This document shows positions 14,282 through 26,796 of a stretch of DNA of 35,091 nt, piece by piece; the first letter of the stretch is position 1, and every line of letters begins with the position of its first letter. The DNA comes from Alphaproteobacteria bacterium. Lineage in GTDB: Bacteria; Pseudomonadota; Alphaproteobacteria; Rhodospirillales; Magnetovibrionaceae. Location: NCBI GenBank assembly GCA_015231605.1, contig JADGBG010000021.1:1-35091 (forward strand). Reading direction: 5' to 3'. Below the pieces are notes generated by a model that worked only from the letters and a program-made list of their open reading frames with translations, did no database searches and was not told where the DNA came from. The translations under genes were made by a program, and so were the position numbers.

Positions 14282-14854
14282 ATGTCACGAAATTTGAAAC
14301 ACACCGTCCTCGCAGCGCTGGTGCTGGGCGCGGCCTGGGCGCACGGTGTTCCCGCCGCCGCGTCGGATGCGCGGGAATTGATCGCGCTTCCCGATCAGGT
14401 CCGCGACGGTTTCCTGACGGAGATGCGCGGACACATGGGCAACCTGGACGACATTCTCGCGGCCCTGGCCGCAGGCGACTTCAAACAGGCCGCGAATATC
14501 GCCGACATCCGCATGGATTTCGGCCACGTCATGTGGGAAGGCATGATGGCCCAAGGCATGACGGCCGACGAAGCGCTGGCGATGAAGGAAAAGATGCGCG
14601 CCCAAGGGATGGGCATGGGACAGGGCATGGGACAGGGACGCGGACAAGGCCGGGGCATGGGCATGGGCCGTTTCATGCCCGATGATTTCCGTGCCATGGG
14701 CTCGGGGCTCCACGAAGCCGCCGCCGCCTTCGCCGCCCGCGCCCGCGCCGCCGAAACCCCGCCGACGGCGAAGGACTTCCAGGACACGATGGACGCCTTG
14801 CAAGGGGTGACCGCCGTGTGCCGGGGCTGCCACGAAACCTATCGCGTGCGATAA
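14282..14854 (+). CDS. Cytochrome c'-like exported protein with Met/Gly-rich insert
   Basis: 190 residues with a signal peptide (to about 28, VPAAAS), a helical N-terminal half, and a C-terminal CRGCH (near 182-186) followed by ETYRVR, the c'/c556 arrangement with heme at the C-terminus. An N-terminal-region Met (FLTEMRGHM) could be an axial ligand. An unusual insert of about 30 residues (KMRAQGMGMGQGMGQG and on to GRFMPDD) is rich in Met, Gly, Gln and Arg and comes from a 12-bp DNA repeat. Met-rich stretches can bind Cu(I); that is inference here. It is divergent from nosL-2. Proteins of the c' family can bind NO or transfer electrons, both plausible in denitrification. Confidence 0.8.
   Translation: MSRNLKHTVLAALVLGAAWAHGVPAAASDARELIALPDQVRDGFLTEMRGHMGNLDDILAALAAGDFKQAANIADIRMDFGHVMWEGMMAQGMTADEALAMKEKMRAQGMGMGQGMGQGRGQGRGMGMGRFMPDDFRAMGSGLHEAAAAFAARARAAETPPTAKDFQDTMDALQGVTAVCRGCHETYRVR
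14611..14646 (+). repeat. 12-bp tandem repeat inside the cytochrome gene
   Basis: GGGCATGGGACA occurs twice exactly (14611-14622 and 14623-14634), followed by a third degenerate copy GGGACGCGGACA. It encodes the GMGQ-type insert, so copy-number change would keep the frame. Confidence 0.8.
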
Positions 14855-14864
14855 GGCCCTTCGC

Positions 14865-17420
14865 TTATTCGGCCGCGGCGGGATCGGACGCACGCTTGGG
14901 CAATCGTTCCATCCACGCCAGCACGGCCGCCGCGAGAAACGGCAGGCACTGCACGTAGAGCGTCGTGGCGAAGACGTTGATTTCGATCGCCTCGTTTTCA
15001 TTGAACACGATCAGCGCGCTGGCACCGAAGGCCAACACGATGCCCGTGATCAGTTCGTTGCGCGCGGCGAAGCTCTGCCCCCGGCGTTCCAGGCCGCCCT
15101 TCTCGGTGCGCTTGAAGCCGATGCGCCGCCCGGTGATCCCTTCGTAAACCGCCTTTGCGACCGTCATCTGCAGGCTCATCGCCGCCAACGCCGCGCCGGC
15201 GATGCGGATGGCGGGAATGCGCACGCGGACACCGTACAGCATGATGCAGTGCATCAAATTCACCGCGAACGCCACCAGGATCGGCAAGGTGAACGGCAAC
15301 ATGGGGATCAGCACGCCCACGAACAGGATCATCGGCACCCACATCAGGTTCATGTAAGCCGCCGCCACGCCGAACGCGTCCGACAGCCAATAGCTCCACC
15401 CCGTGATGAACTGCACCTTCTGATGCATGGTGAGCGTCTTGGACCCCGGCAGCATGTGCCGCCAATGCTTGCGGATGATCTGCATCGCGCCGATCGCCCA
15501 GCGGTGGCGCTGGGTCTTGAAGGCGCGGAAGGTGTCGGGCAGCAAGCCCCACCCGTAACGGCGGTTGGTATACTGGGTGGCGTAGCCGGCCTCGAACAGA
15601 CGCAGGCCCAGTTCGGTGTCCTCGGTGATGGTGTCGATGTTCCAGCGCCCGACTTCGTCGAACGCTTCGCGGCGGATCAGCAACATGGTGCCGTGCGCGA
15701 TGGCGGCGTCCTGTTCGTTGCGCTGGACCATGCCGATGTCGAAGAAACCGGCGTATTCGGCGTTCATCACCGTTTTCAGCGCGCTTTCCTCGCCGTCGCG
15801 GTGGTCCTGCGGCGCCTGAACCAGGGCGACCTTGGGATCGGCGAACACCGGGACCAGGTCCTTCAACCAGTTGGGCGAGATCACGTAATCGGCATCCAGC
15901 AGCGCGATCACCCCGGCGTTGGGATCCATGTGCGCCATCGCCTCGTTCAACGCGCCGGCCTTGAAGCCCGACACCTTGGGCAGGTTGATGAACTTGAAGC
16001 GCGGGCCGAGCGTCAGACAATGTTCCTCGATGGGACGCCAGAACGCCTCTTCCGGGGTGTTGTTGACGACCACCAGCACCTCGAATTCCGGATAGTCGAG
16101 CGACGCCACGGAATCCAGGGTCTGCTTCAGCATGTCCGGATTTTCCCGGTATGCCGGAACATGGATGGACACAAGCGGCAAGGGAAACGACTCGGCGTTC
16201 GCGACGGGCGGTCGAATCAGGCGGGTCGGGCGGCGTCCCATCGTGACCTCGGCGACCTCGTGCACTTTCACCAGGGTCATGGCGGTCAGCGGGATCATCA
16301 ATAGAAAGCCGATGCCCCAGGCAAAGGCGGAGCCGAAATTGAGATAATTTTCGATCGGGTACATGGCCGCCATGGCCACGCCCGCCGACAGCGTGTTCGC
16401 CGCCACGGCGAAGCCGAACGCGTGCATGAAGGTCGGGCGGAACCAAGCGAGGCCGAACACGCTGATCACCGCGCCGATGGCCAGCGCCAGCACGAAGCGG
16501 GGCAGGAAGAGGTCCTCCTCGACCGCGCCCTCGAGCGGGAACTTGGCGTTTCCGGACGCGTCGAACAGCCCCCAATAGGCGCCGACGCTGCCTTCGTTGA
16601 CCTTCCAGGGCTGGTCGAAGGCCTCGATCAGGTTGAACGGAATGTCGCGGGACGAGGCTTCGGAGATGAACTTGCGCAAAATCTCCGCCTGCAAAAGGGG
16701 GCCCGTGTCGGCCGCCTTCATGTTGTAGCCCCGGCTCGGCCAGCCGAATTCGGCGATCACCACGCGCTTCCCCGGATAGGCGGCGCGCAGCGCTTCGTAA
16801 CGCCCCATGGCGTATTCGACCGCGTCCTCGGCGAGGATGCCCTCCCAGTACGGCAGGATGTGGGCGGAGATAAAGTCGACCTCGCGCACCAGTTCGGGAT
16901 GCTTGAGCCAGATATCCCAGGTTTCGCCCGTACTCACGGCCCGGTTGGTCCGGCGGCGGGCGAACCGAAGATGCTCGATCAATTCCCCGGGGGTGACTTC
17001 CTCGCGCAGAATGGTTTCGTTGCCGATCACCAGGGAGCGGATATTGGAATGACGTTTGGCCAGATCGATCGCCGCCTCGATTTCCGCGCGGGACGCCTTG
17101 GGGTCCGCGGACACCCAGGCGCCGGCATTCACCGCAACGCCGTGTTGCGCGGCGATGGCGGGGATCTCCGCGTTCCAGCCGCTGGATCCGTAAAGCCGCA
17201 GGGCCGGGGATATGGACGCGATGCGCCCGACATCCGCTGCCAGACGTTGGCGGTTTTCATCGGTCAAGGGTTTCCGGATTTCTTCCGGCGGACCCGCAGT
17301 GTAGGACAGGGAGCCGATCGCGCCACGAACCGACGGGGCGATCATGGTTTCCTTGGCGAACAACCAAGCGCCCGCGTGCAAAAGCCCGGCGAAGATGGCG
17401 GCAATCAGGACATTGCGCAT
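14865..17420 (-). CDS. GH17-GT2 fusion, NdvB-like beta-glucan synthase/modifying enzyme
   Basis: 851 residues in two parts. Residues ~25-300 form a GH17-type beta-1,3-glucanase/transglycosylase barrel with the acid/base Glu in VIGNET and nucleophile Glu in VIAEFGWPSRG. After TM helices (~310-385) a GT2 glycosyltransferase (~410-650) shows VSIHVPAYRE, ALLDADY, TEDTELGLRLFEAGY and the QRHRW motif. More TM helices follow to the end. The fusion matches NdvB-like proteins that make or cyclise periplasmic beta-1,3-glucans. Linkage is inferred and not readable from sequence alone. It starts 22 nt after the upstream gene, with only a weak ribosome site. It is convergent with the cytochrome c' gene with just 10 bp between. 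Confidence 0.85.
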   Translation of the reverse strand: MRNVLIAAIFAGLLHAGAWLFAKETMIAPSVRGAIGSLSYTAGPPEEIRKPLTDENRQRLAADVGRIASISPALRLYGSSGWNAEIPAIAAQHGVAVNAGAWVSADPKASRAEIEAAIDLAKRHSNIRSLVIGNETILREEVTPGELIEHLRFARRRTNRAVSTGETWDIWLKHPELVREVDFISAHILPYWEGILAEDAVEYAMGRYEALRAAYPGKRVVIAEFGWPSRGYNMKAADTGPLLQAEILRKFISEASSRDIPFNLIEAFDQPWKVNEGSVGAYWGLFDASGNAKFPLEGAVEEDLFLPRFVLALAIGAVISVFGLAWFRPTFMHAFGFAVAANTLSAGVAMAAMYPIENYLNFGSAFAWGIGFLLMIPLTAMTLVKVHEVAEVTMGRRPTRLIRPPVANAESFPLPLVSIHVPAYRENPDMLKQTLDSVASLDYPEFEVLVVVNNTPEEAFWRPIEEHCLTLGPRFKFINLPKVSGFKAGALNEAMAHMDPNAGVIALLDADYVISPNWLKDLVPVFADPKVALVQAPQDHRDGEESALKTVMNAEYAGFFDIGMVQRNEQDAAIAHGTMLLIRREAFDEVGRWNIDTITEDTELGLRLFEAGYATQYTNRRYGWGLLPDTFRAFKTQRHRWAIGAMQIIRKHWRHMLPGSKTLTMHQKVQFITGWSYWLSDAFGVAAAYMNLMWVPMILFVGVLIPMLPFTLPILVAFAVNLMHCIMLYGVRVRIPAIRIAGAALAAMSLQMTVAKAVYEGITGRRIGFKRTEKGGLERRGQSFAARNELITGIVLAFGASALIVFNENEAIEINVFATTLYVQCLPFLAAAVLAWMERLPKRASDPAAAE

Positions 17421-17442
17421 GGATCGTCCGCGGCCAAGGCCG

Positions 17443-17889
17443 TCAGGGCTTCGCCGCCGCCGGCTTCGCGGCGGCGGGCTTGGCCGGAATCACGCCGTAC
17501 AGGGCGTCCCAGCAGCCGTTGACCGCATCGCGCACGGCCCCGACCCTTTCGGCGGTCGCCGTGGCGGGATCGTGCGTCCCGCCGGGCACCGACAACACGC
17601 CGGGGCCTTCGTTGATTTTGGCGACGGCGCATGAAAAGGCCTCCGCCAACGCTTTCGCGGGGCAATCCATCGTCTTGTACATCGTGGTGTAATCGTTGGC
17701 GGCGACAATGTCGTCACGCAGAAGCGTCTGAATCGTGCGCTTGCCAATCCAGGCGCAGCCCGGAGTGTTGACGGGCTGAGGTTGCGCTTTGGCGACTGCA
17801 TCGGCACTCACGGTCACGGCCAATGCGGCGAAAACCGAGGCGACAGCCCAATGTGCGGTAGACAATTCGTGGATTTCCTTTCGAGGCAA
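17443..17889 (-). CDS. Exported four-cysteine protein, unknown
   Basis: Up to 148 residues. The start is uncertain: a TTG at 17889, or more likely a TTG at 17865 with AAAGGA about ten nt upstream, giving a short signal peptide (AVASVFAALAVTVSADAVA). The mature part has four cysteines (GCAW, DCPA, FSCA, GCWD), compatible with two disulfides, and a low-complexity AKPAAAKPAAAKP tail. No family recognised. It lies 22 nt upstream of the GH17-GT2 gene, so it may share its operon. It is included because the signal and paired cysteines look real, but it could be lineage-specific. Confidence 0.55.
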   Translation of the reverse strand: MPRKEIHELSTAHWAVASVFAALAVTVSADAVAKAQPQPVNTPGCAWIGKRTIQTLLRDDIVAANDYTTMYKTMDCPAKALAEAFSCAVAKINEGPGVLSVPGGTHDPATATAERVGAVRDAVNGCWDALYGVIPAKPAAAKPAAAKP

Positions 17890-18171
17890 GAGGTCGCGGC
17901 GGATGGCCGCGCGGGACGCATCCGCCAGCGCCTCGGATTATATCGCACCACGGCCCCTTGGCAAGACCATACCTGTAGATGTGTCTCCACCACGCCATAA
18001 TGGCCGGAATCCCGCCCCCGACTTGGCGGGTTTCGACGACACGTCCGCGGCTTGAACGCGTGGTGGGAATGCGCTTTTTCCAAGGCGTGAATGACGGCTC
18101 GAAGCCGCATCGGCGTCGCGATGGGGTCCTAAACTCCGGTTTTGACGTCTCCGGCGACGAGAGCGGCGGCA

Positions 18172-18199
18172 TTGACAGGGATCGTCGATCCCCCCAGAT
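18172..18199 (+). promoter_or_regulatory. Heat-shock (RpoH-like) promoter candidate for hsp20
   Basis: TTGACA (18172-18177) is followed after about 14 nt by CCCCAGAT (18192-18199), resembling the sigma-32 pattern CTTGAAA / CCCCATnT. It would start transcription near 18207, leaving about 65 nt of leader that contains the thermometer hairpin. The remainder of the 382-bp gap (17890-18271) shows no gene. Confidence 0.5.
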
Positions 18200-18243
18200 T
18201 ACCCTCAAAGGTTCCGGAGCCGCGAACGGTCCGCGAACAGGTT

Positions 18244-18265
18244 TCTCGCTCTTGGCGGAGGAGGA
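18244..18265 (+). promoter_or_regulatory. ROSE-type RNA thermometer at the hsp20 ribosome binding site
   Basis: The RNA reads UCUCGCUC, loop UUGGCG, GAGGAGGA. It contains UCGCU (18246-18250), a match to the ROSE consensus UYGCU, facing AGGA (18259-18262) of the Shine-Dalgarno. Pairing is U-A, C-G, G.G, extra C, U-A, then C-G, exactly the ROSE arrangement with the G-G mismatch. The SD GGAGGAGG ends seven nt before the GTG start. ROSE elements control small heat-shock genes in Alphaproteobacteria. Confidence 0.72.
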
Positions 18266-18271
18266 CGCGCC

Positions 18272-18727
18272 GTGTCCCGCAACATTGCGTTCAACAGCCC
18301 GTTTTTGTTGGGCTTCGATCATTTGGAACAGATGCTGGAGCGCGCCGCCAAGGCGTCGCACGAAGGCTATCCCCCCTACAACATCGAACAGATCGGCGAA
18401 AACAAGCTGCGCATCTCGCTGGCCGTGGCGGGCTTCGCCATGGAAGATCTGTCGGTGACGGTGGAGGACAACCAGCTGGTGGTGCGGGGCCGCCCGTCCG
18501 AGGAGGACCGCGAGCGGGTCTACCTGCACCGGGGCATCGGCAAGCGCCAGTTCCAGCGCGCCTTCGTGTTGGCGGAGGGGATCGAGATCGTCGGCGCGAG
18601 CATGGACAACGGCCTGTTGCACGTGGATCTGGAACGCCCCATCCAGGAGCCCGAGGTGCGCACCATCAAGATCCGCAATCCCCACTCCAAGCCGGGCGGC
18701 AAGACCATCGACATGGATGCGGATTGA
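18272..18727 (+). CDS. Small heat-shock protein, Hsp20/alpha-crystallin family
   Basis: 151 residues from GTG. The alpha-crystallin domain (about 38-130) starts PYNIEQIGENKLRISLAVAGF and contains LVVRGRPSEEDRERVYLHRGIG and FQRAFVLAEGIEIVGASMDNGLLHVDL, typical of the IbpA/HspA class A sHsp of Alphaproteobacteria. The GLLHVDLERP strand and a short C-terminal tail with an I-K-I motif (the I-x-I anchor) are present. It holds unfolded proteins for refolding. Expression is likely governed by an RpoH-like promoter and a ROSE thermometer directly at the start. Its TGA abuts the convergent DUF3775 stop (TGATCA). Confidence 0.95.
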   Translation: MSRNIAFNSPFLLGFDHLEQMLERAAKASHEGYPPYNIEQIGENKLRISLAVAGFAMEDLSVTVEDNQLVVRGRPSEEDRERVYLHRGIGKRQFQRAFVLAEGIEIVGASMDNGLLHVDLERPIQEPEVRTIKIRNPHSKPGGKTIDMDAD

Positions 18728-19114
18728 TCAGTCCGCGCACGAGCCGCCGAACTGGGCCAGCGCTTCGGCCAGGTGGTCGCTGATCAGCGGATTTTGCAGC
18801 ATCAGGCGCGGCGTGTTTTCGTCGAGATCGTCGCGCGCCACGGCCACCGCGTCGGCCCACCCGTCCGCATCCACGTCGCCACGCCCCAGCATCACCATGG
18901 CGTGGAGCTCGACCAACTCGTCCTCGCTCAAGGCTTCCAGGAACGTCATCAGTTCCTCGTACACCGTGTCGTCGGGATGATCGGCCAGCACTTGGTGGTC
19001 GTTGTCGTCCGTGGGATTGCCGCCGGCGTCGTCATAGGGCGACGCTTCCTTGGCGTCGAATTCGCGCGTCCTGAGGATCACATAACAGACTTTTTCCGAT
19101 GAAATGGCTTGCAT
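18728..19114 (-). CDS. DUF3775-family protein
   Basis: 128 residues from ATG 19114 (GAGG six nt upstream), rather than the further ATG at 19141. The acidic cytoplasmic protein begins MQAISSEKVCYVILRTREFDAKE. Then follow a Gly/Asp-rich spacer, LADHPDDTVYEELMTFLEALSEDELVELHAMVMLGRGD and NPLISDHLAEALAQFG, matching DUF3775 in length and motif order. This family is common in Alphaproteobacteria and has no known function. It has no signal or TM. Convergent with hsp20, with the two stop codons side by side. Confidence 0.85.
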   Translation of the reverse strand: MQAISSEKVCYVILRTREFDAKEASPYDDAGGNPTDDNDHQVLADHPDDTVYEELMTFLEALSEDELVELHAMVMLGRGDVDADGWADAVAVARDDLDENTPRLMLQNPLISDHLAEALAQFGGSCAD

Positions 19115-19332
19115 GGCGAACCTCGCATCTTTCTGAATCATCAGAGTCTAGCACGAAACAAAGGCCGGAGACACGGTTTCCCCAATACGGGGAAGCGCGA
19201 GGCTTTCCATGTCCCTGGTCGTGGGGGCTTTGTCGTCCCTCCATCGCGGCGAATAAAAAATTCTCCCCGATCCATGAATCCAGTGGCGCGACGCCGGAAC
19301 TTGGCGTAATGGCAGAAATCCGTATCGGCTTT
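19115..19332. other. Intergenic region between DUF3775 and the DUF418 pair
   Basis: About 220 bp with no convincing gene. It contains a small inverted repeat (TTCCCC-AATA-CGGGGAA) and an A/T-rich patch GAATAAAAAATTC near 19250. Divergent promoters are expected here, but none can be pinned down. Confidence 0.4.
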
Positions 19333-19373
19333 CAGGCGGTGAACGGCATGCCCGTGACCTGTTTCTTCCCATG
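19333..19373 (+). repeat. Upstream element of DUF418-1 (copy 1 of 41-bp repeat)
   Basis: 35 of 41 bases match 20699-20739 before the second DUF418 gene. It includes a GGCGGTGA ribosome-site-like stretch, an 8-codon mini-ORF and the start codon. Confidence 0.75.
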
Positions 19374-19374
19374 A
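19348..19374 (+). CDS. Possible 8-codon leader ORF overlapping the DUF418-1 start
   Basis: Encodes MPVTCFFP, with its TGA overlapping the DUF418-1 ATG (ATGA). GGCGGTGA lies about seven nt before its ATG, whereas the DUF418 start itself has no ribosome site. The second copy encodes MSVTCLLP with the same overlap. Differences between the copies are not synonymous, so peptide sequence need not matter; coupling might. Confidence 0.35.
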   Translation: MPVTCFFP

Positions 19375-20621
19375 ACACCCCGTCGATCGGCGCGCCCGAC
19401 ATCCGCATCCCGCAGTTGGACGTCATGCGCGGCGTGGCCGTGCTCGGCATCTATCTGATCAACGTGTTCGTGTTCGCCCTGCCGTCGACCGCCCTGGCGC
19501 TGCCGCAGCTGTGGGGCGACGACGTGTTCTGGAACACCGTGACCTGGTCGTTCAGCGAAATCTTCGTCGAGGGGACCATGCGCGGCCTGTTTTCCATCCT
19601 GTTCGGAGCCAGCGCCCTGGTGTTCCTGAGCGAAGCCAAAATGGCCGAACAGGGCTTGGCCGTGGTCGAACGCTATTACCGCCGGACCCTTTTGCTGCTG
19701 TTTTTCGGCGTTATTCACGGCTTCCTGCTGCTCAACACGCTCGACGTGCTTTACGCCTACGGCCTGCTGGGCATGTTCCTGTTCCCCCTGCGCCGGATCG
19801 GCGGCTTCAAGCTGCTGGCCGGCGGCGTGGCGCTCCTGGCCCTGGCGTCGGTCCACGTGGCGTCGCTGGGCGAGGGTTCTGAGCCCGACGCGGAGCCCGT
19901 CCATGAGGCGATGAGCGGCGAAGCCATGGCGAATTTCGAGATCGCGGCGACCGAGCACATGCGGGACGAAATCGCCATTTACCACACCGACTACCCGACC
20001 ATCTTCTTTTTCCAGTTCAGCGACGTGGTGAACCAGGAATCCGCCCTGATGTACAGCTCGCACCTGTTCGACATCGGGGGCATGATGCTGGTCGGCATGG
20101 CGTTGTTGAAGCTGGGCGTTCTCAATGGTTCGCGCCCCGCGCTGGCCTATCTGACCCTGGCGGTGCTCGGCTATTGCATGGGCGGTGCGCTGCGCGGCCA
20201 TGGGATTCAGCAAATCTGGGCCGAGAATTTCGATCCCAACATGATCCAGATCATGACCACGCGACCGCTTTACGGCATGGACCGCTTGGCGATCACGCTG
20301 GGACACGTGGGGCTCATCGGACTGATCTGCAAGGCCTCCTGGACGGGGTTTCTGACGCGCCCGCTGGCGGCGCTGGGCCGCATGGCGCTCACCAACTACA
20401 TCGGCCAGACGGTGATCTCGATCTTCCTGTTCTACGGTTTCGGGTTCGCTCTGTTCGGCACGATGGAGCGACTCGAACTCTACGGCGTCGCGTTCGCCGT
20501 CTGGGCGACCCAGGCCGCGTTCAGCATGGCCTGGCTCAAACGCCACCGCCTGGGCCCCCTGGAATGGGTGTGGCGCTCGCTGATCTACGGCGCGCCCCAA
20601 CCAATGAAGCGCGTACAATAA
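19371..20621 (+). CDS. DUF418 (YeiB-like) membrane protein, copy 1
   Basis: 416 residues, polytopic. It begins MNTPSIGAPDIRIPQLDVMRGVAVLGI, the usual N-terminus of DUF418/YeiB proteins (D-x-x-RG-x-A-x-LGI), has roughly 8-10 TM helices and ends in the DUF418 C-terminal domain: LGRMALTNYIGQTVISIFLFYGFG, then GPLEWVWRSLIYG. The family is a member of the acyltransferase-like membrane proteins with unproven function. It is followed by a paralogue of similar length and the same frame of upstream leader. Start by alignment with the paralogue. Confidence 0.9.
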   Translation: MNTPSIGAPDIRIPQLDVMRGVAVLGIYLINVFVFALPSTALALPQLWGDDVFWNTVTWSFSEIFVEGTMRGLFSILFGASALVFLSEAKMAEQGLAVVERYYRRTLLLLFFGVIHGFLLLNTLDVLYAYGLLGMFLFPLRRIGGFKLLAGGVALLALASVHVASLGEGSEPDAEPVHEAMSGEAMANFEIAATEHMRDEIAIYHTDYPTIFFFQFSDVVNQESALMYSSHLFDIGGMMLVGMALLKLGVLNGSRPALAYLTLAVLGYCMGGALRGHGIQQIWAENFDPNMIQIMTTRPLYGMDRLAITLGHVGLIGLICKASWTGFLTRPLAALGRMALTNYIGQTVISIFLFYGFGFALFGTMERLELYGVAFAVWATQAAFSMAWLKRHRLGPLEWVWRSLIYGAPQPMKRVQ

Positions 20622-20698
20622 AAAAGAATCTATATTTAAATAATAAAGATAGCTTAATTTATAGACTTAATGTAATGATATAAATAGTGATTGTCTTT
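20622..20698. other. AT-rich spacer between the DUF418 pair
   Basis: About 80 bp with fewer than one G/C in five, in a genome of high GC. It has no open frame and no terminator hairpin. It may hold a promoter for the second copy or be a footprint of the duplication. Confidence 0.7.
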
Positions 20699-20736
20699 AA
20701 GGCGGTGATCGGCATGTCCGTGACCTGTTTACTCCC

Positions 20737-20739
<3 letters not shown>
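20699..20739 (+). repeat. Upstream element of DUF418-2 (copy 2 of 41-bp repeat)
   Basis: 35 of 41 bases match 19333-19373. It contains AAGGCGGTGA, the mini-ORF at 20714-20740 and the TTG start of the second DUF418 gene. Confidence 0.75.

Positions 20740-20740
<1 letters not shown>
20714..20740 (+). CDS. Possible 8-codon leader ORF overlapping the DUF418-2 start
   Basis: Encodes MSVTCLLP, and its TGA overlaps the TTG start (TTGA) of DUF418-2. The downstream gene has an in-frame TAA at 20697-20699, so translation must start in this interval; the arrangement mirrors copy 1. Confidence 0.35.
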
Positions 20741-25783
<5,043 letters not shown>

Positions 25784-25810
25784 GGGCGCGGCTCGCGGTT
25801 CAGGGACGCG

Positions 25811-26620
25811 TCACCAGAGCTTGTACCAGGGCTTTTCGGCTTCCTGACGGATGGTGGGATCCTCCAGAAGCGCGTAGGCGTCCAAGTACCAGGAGCTTGA
25901 CGGGAAGTTGTGGCCGAGCACGGCGGCGTAGCGGCGCGCCTCTTCCTTCAGCCCCAGGGCCTGGTAGCATTCCACCAACCGCAGCAGGGCCTCGGGCGTG
26001 TGGGTGGTGGTCTGGTATTTTTCCACCACCGAGGCGAAGCGGGCGATGGCGGCGGAATACTGTTTGCGGGTCTGATAGTAGCGGCCGATGTCCATTTCCT
26101 TGCCCGCCAGGTGGTCGTAGGTCAGCTCCAGCTTGAGCTTGGCGTCGCGGGCGTACTGACTGTCCGGATAGCGGGTGATCAGTTCGTTGAGCGTCTTCAG
26201 CGCCAACTGGGTCATCATCTGGTCGCGCCCGACGTCGGAAATCTGTTCGTAGTAGCACAGCGCCTTGAGGTAATAGGCGTAGTCGGCGTCCTTGTTCGAC
26301 GGATGCAGTTGCAGGAAACGGTCCAGCCCCAGAACGGCTTCGTCATACTGGTTCGCCATGTAGAGGCTGTAGGCCGCCATCACCTGCCCCTTGATGGCCC
26401 AGGACGAATAGGGATGCTGGCGCTCCACCTCGTCGAACCGGGTCGCGGCCTCCTTGTAGTCTTCCTTTTCCAGGGCGTCGACGGCCTCGTTATAGAGCTT
26501 TTCGACCGGCTCCTCGACATAGTCGTCCTCAACGGCGTCGCTGGCGCAGGCGGCCAGCAGCAGCACGGCGGCGACGGCCGAAATCAGGGAACGGAAAACT
26601 CTGAACACGGGTGAAGCCAT
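25811..26620 (-). CDS. bamD: Outer-membrane assembly lipoprotein BamD
   Basis: 269 residues. The lipobox LLAAC places the lipidated Cys at 25. TPR-like repeats follow: LYNEAVDALEKEDYKEAATRF, SSWAIKGQVMAAYSLYM, YEQISDVGRDQMMTQLALKTLNELI, and the C-terminal AIARFASVVEKYQTTTHTPEALLRLVECY. The conserved SDVGRDQ and RYPDSQYA motifs fit BamD. Part of the BAM complex that inserts beta-barrels. ATAAGGA 9-10 nt upstream supports the start. Confidence 0.96.
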   Translation of the reverse strand: MASPVFRVFRSLISAVAAVLLLAACASDAVEDDYVEEPVEKLYNEAVDALEKEDYKEAATRFDEVERQHPYSSWAIKGQVMAAYSLYMANQYDEAVLGLDRFLQLHPSNKDADYAYYLKALCYYEQISDVGRDQMMTQLALKTLNELITRYPDSQYARDAKLKLELTYDHLAGKEMDIGRYYQTRKQYSAAIARFASVVEKYQTTTHTPEALLRLVECYQALGLKEEARRYAAVLGHNFPSSSWYLDAYALLEDPTIRQEAEKPWYKLW

Positions 26621-26796
26621 GGCGGCGCGATTTCCTTATGCAAACTGGAAATGCCCGGGACCAGGCCCCGGCATGACGGCCCGGCCAGCCGGAACCGGCA
26701 GGAGTATATCACGAGCAAACGCCGCCCTGTCCAGCGCCCATAGCCCTGTAATGGTGGAAAATACGCCCTTTCGGGAAGGAATGGGGGGAAACCGGA
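26621..26796 (-). promoter_or_regulatory. lpxC-bamD intergenic region with possible bamD promoter
   Basis: 176 bp. On the minus strand TGGACA (26728-26733) and TATACT (26703-26708) form a sigma-70-like pair with a 19-nt spacer, slightly long. A weak CCC-GAAA-GGG hairpin with TATTTT lies just after lpxC. Confidence 0.35.

Noticed and set aside
17443-17500. AKPAAAKPAAAKP coding repeat as a mobile or regulatory repeat
   Set aside because: Common low-complexity Pro/Ala/Lys tail of exported proteins; explained as coding.
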